This document shows, piece by piece, positions 39,984 through 49,438 of a stretch of DNA of 64,000 bases. The stretch lies in assembly GCA_022843025.1 (NCBI GenBank), contig JALHOL010000006.1, positions 248,001 to 312,000 of the forward strand. The letters are read 5' to 3'. The notes under the pieces are model-generated. The model was not told where the DNA came from and did no database searches. It worked only from the letters and a program-made list of their open reading frames with translations. A program made the position numbers and the translations under genes. The stretch comes from Paracoccaceae bacterium. GTDB taxonomy: Bacteria > Pseudomonadota > Alphaproteobacteria > Rhodobacterales > Rhodobacteraceae. Each line of letters opens with the position of its first letter. The stretch's first letter is position 1.

Positions 39984-41168
39984 CTACCTGCCCTTTATTC
40001 GGTTTCGGGCCTGCTCGGCGGCCCGTATTCTTGCCAGATGGTCCATGGCCAGCACCTCTTCAAGGCTCGCCGCGGGCTTTGTCAGCCCCGTCTCGGCTGA
40101 CAGGGCCTCCAGCGTATCCTCGACCACCGCCGCCATGTCCAGAAATCCGATCTCGCCCGCCATGAAATGATCGAGAGCGATCTCCTTCGCCGCATTGAAC
40201 GCCGCGCCCGACAGCCCGCGCAGCGCCATCACCTCACGCGCAAGACGCAGCGCCGGAAAGCGGCGGTCATCGGGGGCCTCGAATGTCAGGCTGCCCAGCC
40301 GCGCCAGATCAAGCCGCTCCACCGGGATATGCCCCCGCTCTGGCCAATGCAGCGCGAATCCGATGGCATGGCGCATGTCGGCAGGCCCCAGATGGGCCAT
40401 GATGCCCCCATCGCGGAACCCCACCAGCGCATGAACGATGCTTTGCGGATGCACCAGCACCTCGATCATCGCCGGATCGAACCCGAAAAACTCGCGCGTC
40501 TCGATCAGTTCCAGCGCCTTGTTGAACATCGACGCGGAATCAATGCTGATCCGGTTACCCATCGACCAGTTGGGATGCGCCTTTGCCTCGGCCACGGTCG
40601 CCGCCGCCAGCCGCTCCAGCGGCCATTCGCGGAACGGCCCGCCTGATGCAGTGATGATCACCCGCTCCACCGCCTCGGCATCTTCGCCTGTCAGCGCCTG
40701 AAACACCGCTGAATGTTCGCTGTCCACCGGCAGGATCGTCGCGCCATGCGCCCGTGCCGTGGCCAGCAGCAACTCCCCCGCCGTCACCAGACTTTCCTTG
40801 TTTGCCAGCGCCAGACAGGCCCCATGGCGCAGCGCGCGCATCCCCGGCACCAGCCCCGCCGCGCCCACGATCCCGCTCATCACCCAATCGGCTGGCCGAT
40901 CCGCAGCCTCGGCAATTGCTGCCGCACCCGCCGCCGCCTGCACGCCCGACCCTGCCAGCGCTTCGCGCAGCGCCGGCAACTCCGCCTCATGCGCCGTCAC
41001 CGCCACCTCGGCCCGCAACTCTCGCGCCATCTCGGCCAATCTGCGGACATTGCGCGCGCCGGTCAGCGCAACAACCCGATAGGCCTCGGCCCCGCCTGCC
41101 CGGCGGATCAGATCAAAGGTGCTTTCCCCGATCGACCCCGTGGCCCCGAATATGGAAATCGACCGCAT
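39984..41168 (-). CDS. dxr: 1-deoxy-D-xylulose-5-phosphate reductoisomerase
   Basis: Converts DXP to MEP with NADPH, the committed step of the non-mevalonate isoprenoid pathway. The length is 394 aa. The N-terminal NADPH loop is ISIFGATGSIGESTFDLI. The catalytic region includes LALANKESLVTAG, ILPVDSEHSAVFQALTGED, ITASGGPFREWPLERLAAAT, and HPNWSMGNRISIDSASMFNKA with the metal and substrate residues. It lies between rseP and cdsA, as is common in proteobacteria. Confidence 0.96.
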   Translation of the reverse strand: MRSISIFGATGSIGESTFDLIRRAGGAEAYRVVALTGARNVRRLAEMARELRAEVAVTAHEAELPALREALAGSGVQAAAGAAAIAEAADRPADWVMSGIVGAAGLVPGMRALRHGACLALANKESLVTAGELLLATARAHGATILPVDSEHSAVFQALTGEDAEAVERVIITASGGPFREWPLERLAAATVAEAKAHPNWSMGNRISIDSASMFNKALELIETREFFGFDPAMIEVLVHPQSIVHALVGFRDGGIMAHLGPADMRHAIGFALHWPERGHIPVERLDLARLGSLTFEAPDDRRFPALRLAREVMALRGLSGAAFNAAKEIALDHFMAGEIGFLDMAAVVEDTLEALSAETGLTKPAASLEEVLAMDHLARIRAAEQARNRIKGR

Positions 41169-41174
41169 ATCCCC

Positions 41175-42035
41175 TCAGCCGATCGGAAGGTCTTTGAAGA
41201 ACAGGCCCAGCAGCATCACCAGAACCGTCGCCCCTATCAGCGCATCGAACCGGTCCAGCAGCCCGCCATGGCCGGGGATCAGGTTGGAACTGTCCTTCAC
41301 CCCTGCCCGGCGCTTGACCCAGCTTTCCAGAATGTCGCCCAACTGCCCGGCCAGCGCCACGATGGGCGACAGGATCAGCAGACCCCAATCCCCCCGCCCG
41401 GCAATCACAAAGCACAGCCCCACCAGCGCCGCCCCGATCCAGCCCGCAACCGTCCCCGACCAGGTTTTCTTCGGGCTGACCTTGGGCCAGAACTTCGGCC
41501 CGCCCATGATCCGCCCGACGAAATACCCCGCCACATCCGACACCACCACGATGATCACCAGCCACAGGATGCCGGTCGTGCCGACCTCTTCGCGCAGGTC
41601 CACCAGCCCATAGCCCGCCACCATGATCGCCGCCGCGTAAAGCGCGGCAATCTGGCGGTCCCGGCGCGGCGTCAGCGCCAGCGCCATCGGCGCCATCATC
41701 AAAAGCGACGTCGCCAGATCAGACCGCAACACCAGCGCCCCGCTCAGCGCCGCCGCCGCAATCCCGGCCATCAAAAGGGGGCGGTTCTTCTGCACCGGCG
41801 CGGTGATCGCCGCCAGTTCCCAGATCATCCCCGCCGTCAACAGCACCACCAGCACAGCAAAGGATGGCCCGCCTAGCCAGATTTCCGCCGCACCGACGGA
41901 AATCATCACGATGGCCGACACCACCCGTGGCCTCAGGTCATTCCACCGACCCAGCACATTTGCCGCCGGCTCTGCCGGTGCCGCTGCGGCCTGCGCGGCG
42001 GCCTCCGCCGCGCTCTCCTCCGTCTTGTCCGTCAT
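41175..42035 (-). CDS. cdsA: Phosphatidate cytidylyltransferase
   Basis: Makes CDP-diacylglycerol from phosphatidate and CTP, the precursor of all phospholipids, in the inner membrane. The length is 286 aa from ATG 42035, overlapping the uppS stop. It has about eight hydrophobic segments. The C-terminal family signature is SDVAGYFVGRIMGGPKFWPKVSPKKTWSGTVAG (41455-41550), with its Asp and Lys residues. An Ala/Glu-rich soluble N-terminus of about 30 residues precedes the first membrane segment. Confidence 0.94.
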   Translation of the reverse strand: MTDKTEESAAEAAAQAAAAPAEPAANVLGRWNDLRPRVVSAIVMISVGAAEIWLGGPSFAVLVVLLTAGMIWELAAITAPVQKNRPLLMAGIAAAALSGALVLRSDLATSLLMMAPMALALTPRRDRQIAALYAAAIMVAGYGLVDLREEVGTTGILWLVIIVVVSDVAGYFVGRIMGGPKFWPKVSPKKTWSGTVAGWIGAALVGLCFVIAGRGDWGLLILSPIVALAGQLGDILESWVKRRAGVKDSSNLIPGHGGLLDRFDALIGATVLVMLLGLFFKDLPIG

Positions 42036-42775
42036 GCGCCTGCCACACCACCAAATCGACGCTCGCGATTGCCGAACTGGCCGACAATCGCCGCCAATTC
42101 CTGCGCGCCGAAATCCGGCCACAGCGTCGGCGAAAACTCGTATTCGGCATAGGCCGCCTGCCAGGGCAGGAAATTCGAAGTCCGCGTCTCGCCGCTGGTG
42201 CGGATCACCAGATCAGGGTCGGGCAGATCGCCCGTGTCCAGACGCGAAGCAAACACCGCTTCCGTCACCGCCTCGGGTGCCAACCGCCCCTCGGCCACAT
42301 CACGGGCGATGGACCGCACCGCGCGGGCAATCTCATCGCGCCCACCGTAATTGATTGCCACGGTCAGGTTCAGCCGCGCGCCACCCGCCGTGCGCGCCTC
42401 GATCCCGGCCATCATTTTCTGCAACTTCGGGTCCAGCCGCGTCCGGTCGCCAATGAACCGCAACCGCACGCCTTCAATCGACAGCCGGTCCGCCTCACGC
42501 TCGATATAGCGGGCAAATATCGCCATCAGGCCCAGCACCTCTTCGGTGGACCGCTTCCAGTTCTCGGTCGAAAAGGCGTAAACTGTCAGCCAACGGATGC
42601 CCAGATCAGGACAGGCGCGCACGATCTCGCGCACCCGTTCCGCCCCGCGCCGATGCCCCACAAGCCGCGGCCAGCCGCGCGATGTGGCCCAGCGGCCATT
42701 GCCATCCATGATTATGGCCACATGCTCCGCATTGCGGGGCGGGCGCTTCGGATCGGTTGTCTTGCCTGTTCCCAA
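42032..42775 (-). CDS. uppS: Undecaprenyl diphosphate synthase (cis-prenyltransferase)
   Basis: Makes the C55 lipid carrier for peptidoglycan and O-antigen. The length is about 247 aa from TTG 42775, chosen for GGAG a few nt upstream and normal family length; GTG 42790 and ATG 42829 are alternatives. Motifs are HVAIIMDGNGRWATSRGWPR with the catalytic Asp, GHRRGAERVREIV, LTVYAFSTENWKRS, NLTVAINYGGRDEI, and the C-terminal LVIRTSGETRTSNFLPWQ ... AEYEFSPTLWPDF. It is coupled to cdsA. Confidence 0.94.
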   Translation of the reverse strand: MGTGKTTDPKRPPRNAEHVAIIMDGNGRWATSRGWPRLVGHRRGAERVREIVRACPDLGIRWLTVYAFSTENWKRSTEEVLGLMAIFARYIEREADRLSIEGVRLRFIGDRTRLDPKLQKMMAGIEARTAGGARLNLTVAINYGGRDEIARAVRSIARDVAEGRLAPEAVTEAVFASRLDTGDLPDPDLVIRTSGETRTSNFLPWQAAYAEYEFSPTLWPDFGAQELAAIVGQFGNRERRFGGVAGA

Positions 42776-42830
42776 GCCCTGCTCCCCCACACACAGCCAG
42801 ACGGGGACCAAAACCCCCGGCCCGGCCATG

Positions 42831-43397
42831 TCAGACCTGCATGATTTCCGCCTGCTTCTGTTCAAGCTGCTTGTCGACGGCGACAATCGCCTTATCCGTC
42901 AATTCCTGCACCTCGTCCGACCACATCTTCTGATCGTCTTCGGACATTCCGGCAGATTTGGCCTTCTTGATCTGGTCCATCCCGTCGCGTCGCACATTGC
43001 GGATCGCCACCTTGGCGCTTTCGGCATATTGCGCCGCCACCTTGGCCAGCTCCTTGCGGCGCTGTTCGTTCAACTCGGGGATCGGCAGCCGGATCAGCGG
43101 CCCGTCCGTCACCGGGTTGATCCCGATCCCGCTTTCGCGGATGGCCTTTTCCACCTTGCTGATCATGCCTTTGTCCCAGACGTTGATCACCACCATCCGC
43201 GGCTCGGGCACGTTCACGGTGCCAAGCTGGTTGATGGGCGTCATCTGGCCATAGGCATCCACCTGAATGGGATCCAGAATTTGCGCCGACGCACGGCCCG
43301 TCCGCAACGAGGCGAATTCCTGCTTCAGTGCGTTCATCGCGCCGTCCATGCGGCGCTGAATGGCGTCCAGATCGATGTCGAGGTCATCAGCCGACAT
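42831..43397 (-). CDS. frr: Ribosome recycling factor
   Basis: Splits post-termination ribosomes together with EF-G. The length is 188 aa from ATG 43397, with GAAGGA upstream. The three-helix-bundle landmarks are [22 protein letters not shown] near the start, [49 protein letters not shown] and [16 protein letters not shown]. It is in the order pyrH-frr-uppS-cdsA on the same strand, with 144 bp to pyrH. Confidence 0.96.
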   Translation of the reverse strand: MSADDLDIDLDAIQRRMDGAMNALKQEFASLRTGRASAQILDPIQVDAYGQMTPINQLGTVNVPEPRMVVINVWDKGMISKVEKAIRESGIGINPVTDGPLIRLPIPELNEQRRKELAKVAAQYAESAKVAIRNVRRDGMDQIKKAKSAGMSEDDQKMWSDEVQELTDKAIVAVDKQLEQKQAEIMQV

Positions 43398-43541
43398 TTG
43401 GTCTTCCTTCATTCTCCAGCCCGAACCCGCTTCTGATTTCGGGGCCGTTTCGTTGCTCTATACCAGAGCCGCACCGCAACGGAACAGCGTCATTGACCAC
43501 GCGGCAGGGCACATCCCTGCGCTGCGCTGCGGCCCGGCGCG

Positions 43542-44276
43542 TCAGTCCTGAACCCGTGTGTAGGTTCCTTCGCCCCGCAGGATGCCGCTGAACCCGCCCG
43601 GCTCGTCCAGCGAAAACACGATGATCGGCAGGTTGTTATCGCGCGCCAGCGCGATGGCCGAGGCATCCATCACCCCCAGATGCTTGGCCAGACATTCATC
43701 ATAGCTCACCGTCACATAACGTTTAGCATCGGCGTGCTTCTTGGGGTCCTTGTCATAAACCCCGTCCACCTTGGTGCCCTTGAAGATCACCTGACAAGCC
43801 ATCTCATTGGCACGCAACGTGGCGGCCGTGTCGGTGGTGAAATAGGGGTTGCCCGTCCCGGCCGCAAAGATCACCACGCGCTTCTTTTCCAGATGCCGCA
43901 CGGCGCGACGGCGGATATAAGGCTCGCAGACCTGATCCATCGGGATCGCGCTGATCACCCGGGTGAACACCCCGATCTGCTCCAGCGCCGATTGCATCGC
44001 CAGCGCGTTCATCACTGTGGCCAGCATCCCCATGTAATCCGCGGTCGTCCGCTCCATCCCTTGCGCCGATCCGGCCAGCCCGCGAAAGATGTTGCCGCCG
44101 CCGATCACCATGCAGATCTCGACGCCCAGATCATGCACCGACTTCACTTCTTGCGCGATGCGCTGAACGGTGGGCGGATGCAGACCAAAGCCCTGATCCC
44201 CCATCAGCGCCTCACCCGAGATCTTGAGCATCACGCGGCTATACTTCACCGCAGCATCAAGACCCGGTTTGGACAT
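43542..44276 (-). CDS. pyrH: Uridylate kinase
   Basis: Phosphorylates UMP to UDP; a hexameric amino-acid-kinase-family enzyme of 244 aa. Motifs are [40 protein letters not shown]-type [53 protein letters not shown] and [13 protein letters not shown]. rpsB and tsf, the usual upstream partners, are not here; miaA lies divergently 180 bp away. Confidence 0.96.
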   Translation of the reverse strand: MSKPGLDAAVKYSRVMLKISGEALMGDQGFGLHPPTVQRIAQEVKSVHDLGVEICMVIGGGNIFRGLAGSAQGMERTTADYMGMLATVMNALAMQSALEQIGVFTRVISAIPMDQVCEPYIRRRAVRHLEKKRVVIFAAGTGNPYFTTDTAATLRANEMACQVIFKGTKVDGVYDKDPKKHADAKRYVTVSYDECLAKHLGVMDASAIALARDNNLPIIVFSLDEPGGFSGILRGEGTYTRVQD

Positions 44277-44457
44277 GGAAAACCCCGTTCTTCAGTATAT
44301 CGGTTGGACTGCGCCGCAAAATGTATGAAAACGGCGGCGGGTTCAACCGGGAACGGCAGGCCGGAATTGCGAATGTCGGCACCGCACACAGGGGGCCCCG
44401 CCCTTCCCTGCCTGCGCAACTGGCCCGGACCAATGGACGTTGAAAGGAACATCCCCC

Positions 44458-45330
44458 TTGGGCTTTGATCTGTCGACCCTCTCGCGCGAAGCCCCCGTCC
44501 TGATCGCGGGCCCCACCGCCAGCGGCAAATCCGCGCTCGCGATGGAACTGGCCGCCCGCGACGGGCGCGTGATCGTGAACGCCGACGCGCTTCAGGTCTA
44601 TGATTGCTGGCGCATTCTGACGGCCCGCCCTTCTGTTCCCGACGAATCCGCCCAGCCTCACGCCCTCTACGGCCATATCGGGCGCGACGCGCCTTATTCG
44701 GTGGGCCATTGGCTGCGCGAGGTGGCACCGCTCCTGCCCCGCCCTGTCGTCATCGTGGGCGGCACGGGGCTTTACTTCACCGCCCTCACCGAAGGGCTGG
44801 CAGAAATCCCGCCCACGCCCCCCGCCATCCGGGCCGAGGCTGACCAGCGCCTGTCGCAGCACGGCCCCGCCGCCCTGCTGGCAGATCTCGACCCCACCAC
44901 CGCTGCCCGGATTGACCAGCGCAATCCCGCCCGCATCCAGCGCGCATGGGAGGTGCAGCGCAGCACCGGTCGCGGCCTCGCCGCCTGGCAGGATCAGACC
45001 GGCGCGCCGCTTCTGCCTTTGTCAGGCGCGCAGGCGCTCGTCCTGCGGCCCGATGTCGATTGGCTCAACAGCCGCATCGACCACCGCTTCGACCAGATGA
45101 TCGCCGCAGGCGCATTGGATGAAGCACGCGCCGAACTGCCCCATTGGCAGCCCACCCGCCCCTCCTCCCGCGCCATCGGCGCGCCTGAACTGATCGCCCA
45201 TCTGCGCGGCGAACTGTCCCTGCCCGATGCCATCGCGGCTGCCAAGATCGCCTCGCGCCAATATGCCAAACGTCAGCGGACATGGTTCCGGTCCCGCATG
45301 GGCGACTGGCGCAGCATCGTCCTGCCCTGA
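44458..45330 (+). CDS. miaA: tRNA dimethylallyltransferase
   Basis: Transfers a dimethylallyl group to A37 of tRNAs that read codons starting with U. The length is about 290 aa from TTG 44458, with AAAGGA eight nt upstream; TTG 44440 is an alternative. The P-loop is [18 protein letters not shown]. Also present are [59 protein letters not shown] and the C-terminal [16 protein letters not shown]. It is divergent from pyrH. Confidence 0.94.
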   Translation: MGFDLSTLSREAPVLIAGPTASGKSALAMELAARDGRVIVNADALQVYDCWRILTARPSVPDESAQPHALYGHIGRDAPYSVGHWLREVAPLLPRPVVIVGGTGLYFTALTEGLAEIPPTPPAIRAEADQRLSQHGPAALLADLDPTTAARIDQRNPARIQRAWEVQRSTGRGLAAWQDQTGAPLLPLSGAQALVLRPDVDWLNSRIDHRFDQMIAAGALDEARAELPHWQPTRPSSRAIGAPELIAHLRGELSLPDAIAAAKIASRQYAKRQRTWFRSRMGDWRSIVLP

Positions 45331-45389
45331 CGGCACCCGCAAAAACGGGCTGTCATAGAACACTGCCACAGAACTGCGACACCCCTTGG

Positions 45390-45421
45390 TTATCAACAGG
45401 CGACGAATGCCTTGTGGATAA
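45390..45421. promoter_or_regulatory. Pair of DnaA-box-like sites upstream of the AraC-type regulator
   Basis: TTATCAACA (45390-45398, one mismatch from TTATCCACA) and, inverted, TGTGGATAA (45413-45421, exact) are separated by 14 bp. They lie in the 175-bp gap between miaA and the AraC-family gene. Confidence 0.5.
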
Positions 45422-45505
45422 CTGCCCCCCATCGCCATCTTTTCGCTTGGGTTCGTTGCAATAGCAGGCGTATGATTCGTTAACAACGCGGCGGAAGTGC
45501 CTTTG

Positions 45506-46327
45506 ATGCAAGACCAAAACCATTCAGCGGCCGTTTCGGGTGTGGCTGGCGGGGAACCCCGCCTTGTCGCGATTCCGCGACTCGCCGCCGGTGGCCGTTG
45601 GCGGGTCGAAGCGATGCGCGCCATTTCCGAACCGATGCTCCTGTGGTTCACCAAGGGACAGGGACGCATCACCGTGGCCGGCGTCACGCGCGGCTACACT
45701 GCGCACAACGCTGTCTTTATTCCCGCTGGTGTGATGCACGGGTTCGAGGTCGGGCCGCAGGTCTTTGGCAATGCCATTTTCTTTGGCAAGGATTGCCCCA
45801 TCCCCCTGCCCCAGACCCCGCAGATCCTTCGCATCCGCGAGGTGCATGCCCAGCAAGAGGTGAATGTCATCTTCGACATGATCCTGCGCGAGATGAATTC
45901 CGACAGCCCCGCCCATGAACGCGCCACACGCCATTACCTTGGCCTTCTGGGTGTCTGGCTGGAACGGCAGGTCGCCAAGGCCGCGCCCGAACAGGGCAAG
46001 CCCGACGCTGCCCGCCGCCTCGTGGCACGCTACACCGCGCTCATCGAACGTGATTTCCGCTCGGGTGCCGGGGTTGGCGACTTTGCCGCCGCGCTGGGCG
46101 TCACCCCCACCCATCTGTCGCGCTGTTGCCGTCAGGCTTGCGGCAGGTCGGCCATCACGATCCTGCAAGACCGCCGCATTTTTGAAGCCCGCCGTCTGCT
46201 GGCCGAAACCCGGATGCCCGTGGGCCAGATCGGGGCCAGCCTCGGCTTCACCTCGGCGGCCTACTTTACCCGTGCCTTCCAGCACCTCACCGGCAAGTCC
46301 CCGACCGAGTTCCGCCGGTCCCAGTGA
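45506..46327 (+). CDS. AraC family transcriptional regulator with cupin sensor
   Basis: A 273 aa protein from ATG 45506; GGAAG lies about eight nt upstream, and GTG 45497 is an alternative. The N-terminal cupin/AraC_binding domain (about 20-130) contains AHNAVFIPAGVMHGFEVGPQVFG. The C-terminal double HTH is FAAALGVTPTHLSRCCRQACG and MPVGQIGASLGFTSAAYFTRAFQHLTGKSPTEFR. It lies directly upstream of the peptide-type ABC importer on the same strand and is its likely regulator, with an unknown small effector. Confidence 0.92.
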   Translation: MQDQNHSAAVSGVAGGEPRLVAIPRLAAGGRWRVEAMRAISEPMLLWFTKGQGRITVAGVTRGYTAHNAVFIPAGVMHGFEVGPQVFGNAIFFGKDCPIPLPQTPQILRIREVHAQQEVNVIFDMILREMNSDSPAHERATRHYLGLLGVWLERQVAKAAPEQGKPDAARRLVARYTALIERDFRSGAGVGDFAAALGVTPTHLSRCCRQACGRSAITILQDRRIFEARRLLAETRMPVGQIGASLGFTSAAYFTRAFQHLTGKSPTEFRRSQ

Positions 46328-46567
46328 CAGGCGTTCGGCGGCGCCATCGCCCGGAATCGTCGCAAATCTGTCGCGAACCGACCGCCAGACGGCGAATCCA
46401 AGCGTTGACGTAAGACCGAAAAAGATGCGCTATGGTGTTTGCGAACTGCGCGCCGCTGGCTGTGATGCTCTTGCCCATGTCGATGCTTGCATGGGGAAAT
46501 CCTGCTCAACCGGTGCGCGAAACCGACATAAAAATAATAAACCAACTGCCAGTCCAGGGAGACCGAC

Positions 46568-48217
46568 ATGAAAGACACGCTCGACATCGCCGCACTGCAT
46601 CCGGCGGCCACGATGTATGCCAACGAACTGCGTCAGGGCCAGTTGTCCCGCCGCGAATTCCTTGCCCGCACCACCGCCCTCGGCGTCTCTGCCGCCGCTG
46701 CCTATGCGCTCATCGGCATGGACGCGCCCGCCATGGCGCAGGACACGCCCGCGATGGGCGGCACGCTGCGCATGTCTATGGAAATCAAGGCGCTGAAAGA
46801 CCCGCGCACCGCCGACTGGTCGCAGATCGCCAACGTCACCCGCGGCTGGCTGGAATACCTCGTCGAATACAACAACGACGGCTCGATCCGCGGCATGCTG
46901 CTGGAATCGTGGGAAACCAATGCCGACGCCACCGAATACACGCTCAAGGTTCGCCCCGGTGTGAAATGGAACAACGGCGAAGACTTCACCGCCGATGACG
47001 TGCTGCACAACTTCACCCGCTGGGGCGATGCCAGCGTCGAGGGCAACTCGATGCCGGGCCGCATCACCAATCTGGTGGATGCCGAGGCGAAAACCCTGCG
47101 CGAAGGCGCCGTCACCGTCGTTGATCCGCTGACCGTGAAACTCACCCTCAGCGCGCCGGACGTCACCTTGGTCGCAGGTCTGGCCGATTATCCCGCCGCC
47201 GTGGTCCACAAATCCTATGACAACGGCGATCCGACCGGCACGCCCGGCACCGGCCCCTTCCTGCCCGAAACGGTCGAGGTGGGCGTCAAGGCGCATCTGG
47301 TCAAGAACGCCGATCACACCTGGTGGGGCACCGCCGTCTATGGCGGCCCGTATCTGGACCGGATCGAATATACCGACCTCGGCACCGATCCGTCGGCCGA
47401 AGTGAACGCCGCAGCAGCGGGCGAACTGGATGCGACCTATCAGTCGACCGGTGAATTCATCGAACAGTTCGATGCGCTGGGCTGGACGAAATCCGAAGCC
47501 GTGACCGCCGCCACCCTCGCTGTGCGCTTCAACCAGATGGCTGAAGAGTACAAGGATGTGAACGTCCGCACCGGCCTGATCAAATGCGTCGACAACAATG
47601 TCGTGCTGGAGCTGGGCTATTCGAACCTCGGCACCGTGGCAGAAAACCACCATGTCTGCCCGATCCATCCCGAATACTACGCCCTGCCCCCGCTGGCCGC
47701 TGATCCGGCAGCCGGCAAGGCCGCGATCGACGCCGCCGGGAAGGCCGATTTCGAATTCGAACTGATCTCGCTCGATGACAGCTGGCAGGCCGCAACCTGT
47801 GACGCCGTCGCCGCGCAGATCCGCGACGCAGGCATCAACATCAAGCGCACCGTTCTTCCGGGCTCCACCTTCTGGAATGACTGGCTGAAATACCCGTTCT
47901 CGGCCACCGAATGGAACATGCGTCCGCTCGGCGTCCAGATCCTCGCGCTGGCCTATCGCTCGGGCGAAGCCTGGAACGAATCCGCCTTCGCAAACGCGGA
48001 ATTCGACTCTGAACTCGCCAAGGCGCTGTCGATTGCCGACGCCAAGGCCCGGTCCGAGGTGATGAAGCGTCTCGAAGAGATCATGCAGGAACAGGGCGTC
48101 ATGGTGCAGCCCTACTGGCGCTCGATCTACCGCCACTTCGATCCGAAGGTGAAAGGTGCCGACATGCACGCCACCTTTGAACACCACCACTACAAGTGGT
48201 CGATCGCTGCGGCCTGA
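46568..48217 (+). CDS. ABC transporter substrate-binding protein, peptide/opine (SBP_bac_5) family
   Basis: A periplasmic receptor of 549 aa for a dipeptide-type importer. It carries an unusually late twin-arginine signal ([22 protein letters not shown] at about residues 27-48, 46646-46711). Family landmarks are [32 protein letters not shown] (46909-47005), [11 protein letters not shown] and the C-terminal [20 protein letters not shown]. The ligand cannot be read from sequence. It is the first gene of an SBP-permease-permease-ATPase operon. TTGACG at 46405 with TATGGT at 46431 is a poor promoter candidate in the 240-bp upstream gap, which also holds a CCCATG/CATGGG hairpin. Confidence 0.93.
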   Translation: MKDTLDIAALHPAATMYANELRQGQLSRREFLARTTALGVSAAAAYALIGMDAPAMAQDTPAMGGTLRMSMEIKALKDPRTADWSQIANVTRGWLEYLVEYNNDGSIRGMLLESWETNADATEYTLKVRPGVKWNNGEDFTADDVLHNFTRWGDASVEGNSMPGRITNLVDAEAKTLREGAVTVVDPLTVKLTLSAPDVTLVAGLADYPAAVVHKSYDNGDPTGTPGTGPFLPETVEVGVKAHLVKNADHTWWGTAVYGGPYLDRIEYTDLGTDPSAEVNAAAAGELDATYQSTGEFIEQFDALGWTKSEAVTAATLAVRFNQMAEEYKDVNVRTGLIKCVDNNVVLELGYSNLGTVAENHHVCPIHPEYYALPPLAADPAAGKAAIDAAGKADFEFELISLDDSWQAATCDAVAAQIRDAGINIKRTVLPGSTFWNDWLKYPFSATEWNMRPLGVQILALAYRSGEAWNESAFANAEFDSELAKALSIADAKARSEVMKRLEEIMQEQGVMVQPYWRSIYRHFDPKVKGADMHATFEHHHYKWSIAAA

Positions 48218-48233
48218 TCTGCCATCGCAAGAC

Positions 48234-48261
48234 GGGCGCGCGGGGCATTCCCCGCGCGCCC
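48234..48261 (+). promoter_or_regulatory. Strong intercistronic hairpin between the SBP and permease genes
   Basis: A perfect 12-bp all-GC stem (48234-48245 with 48250-48261) with a 4-nt loop starts 17 bp after the SBP stop. Such hairpins protect upstream mRNA or partly terminate transcription, which would give more binding protein than permease. Confidence 0.75.
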
Positions 48262-48341
48262 TCCTTCGCCTGCTCCGGGCGCGCTTGCCCCGCACAGCCA
48301 TTCCATTTGCCTGCGATCCCATGACCGGGAAAGGATGAGCC

Positions 48342-49427
48342 ATGCTCCTCTTCGTGCTTCGGCGTATCGGTGTCATGATCCTGACGGCCATCGCGCTCAC
48401 CTTCATCGTCTTCTACATGACGAACCTGCCGCCGAACCTTGAAAAGCTCGCAAAGTCCGAAGCCTCGGTCCGCATGGCCGATGACGCCGTGGCAAGCTGG
48501 CTGGAAAGCAACGGCTATGGCGGGTCGGTCTTCGTACGTTATGGCGAATGGCTTGGCGTGATGCCCGGCTGGACCCTCACGGATGAGGATGGCACGATCC
48601 GTGGCCGCTGCATCGAAAAGGGTCAGGATGCCGCCACCGCCCGCAGCCATTGTGGGATCCTGCAAGGCGATTGGGGCTTTTCCACCGTCTTCAAACAACC
48701 CGTGACCGAGGTTCTGGCGCGCTCGCTCGGCGCAACCGGCTGGCTGATGCTCTGGGTGATGATCGTCATGGTCCCCGCCTCGCTGCTCCTTGGCGTGCTG
48801 TCGGGCATGCGCGAAGGCAGCCGGACCGACCGGATCCTTTCAACCGTTGCCATCACCACCACCGCCACCCCCGAATATGTCTCCGGCGTCATCCTGATCG
48901 CGCTGCTGGCCTCCGCCACCGCCGGTATCTCGCCCATCCTCGCCGAAGCGGGCTGGATTTCGGGCAAGACGCTGTTCCCCGGCACCGCCACCTCCGCCAT
49001 GGAGAACATCACCTTCTGGAACTTCTTCCTGCCCGTGATGACCATCGCCCTTTACGGCATCGGCTACATCGCCCGCATGACCCGCGCCTCGATGACCGAG
49101 GTGATGACCCAGCAATACATCCGCACCGCCCGGCTCAAGGGCGTGGGTTTCCGTCAGGTCGTCATGCGCCACGCGCTGCGCAACGCCCTGATCGCCCCCT
49201 TCACGGTGATCATGCTGCAATTCCCGTGGCTCTTGAACGGCGTGGTGATCGTGGAAACCCTCTTCAACTACAAAGGCTTCGGCTGGACCCTCGTGCAGGC
49301 CGCCGGCAATAACGACATCGACACCCTGCTCGCCTGCTCGGTTGTCGCCGTCTTCGTCGTCCTGGTAACGCAGCTGATCTCGGATATCGGCTACGTCTTC
49401 CTCAATCCCCGCATCCGCCTCGCGTAA
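48342..49427 (+). CDS. ABC transporter permease, DppB/OppB type
   Basis: An inner-membrane permease of 361 aa with about six membrane segments. It has the typical N-terminal segment (FVLRRIGVMILTAIALTFIVFYM) and an extended periplasmic loop. The EAA loop that contacts the ATPase is RTARLKGVGFRQVVMRHALRNALIAP. The periplasmic loop (about 35-115) contains two cysteines (GRCIEKGQ and SHCGIL). It forms a heterodimer with the next gene, which starts 11 bp downstream. Confidence 0.92.
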   Translation: MLLFVLRRIGVMILTAIALTFIVFYMTNLPPNLEKLAKSEASVRMADDAVASWLESNGYGGSVFVRYGEWLGVMPGWTLTDEDGTIRGRCIEKGQDAATARSHCGILQGDWGFSTVFKQPVTEVLARSLGATGWLMLWVMIVMVPASLLLGVLSGMREGSRTDRILSTVAITTTATPEYVSGVILIALLASATAGISPILAEAGWISGKTLFPGTATSAMENITFWNFFLPVMTIALYGIGYIARMTRASMTEVMTQQYIRTARLKGVGFRQVVMRHALRNALIAPFTVIMLQFPWLLNGVVIVETLFNYKGFGWTLVQAAGNNDIDTLLACSVVAVFVVLVTQLISDIGYVFLNPRIRLA

Positions 49428-49438
49428 GGGAAGCAAGA

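Noticed and set aside
43413-43541. Gap between pyrH and frr considered for a tRNA or small RNA.
   Set aside because: No cloverleaf, no promoter-terminator pair visible.
45390-45421. DnaA boxes considered as a replication origin.
   Set aside because: Only two boxes, no A/T-rich unwinding region and no dnaA, hemE or parAB genes nearby.
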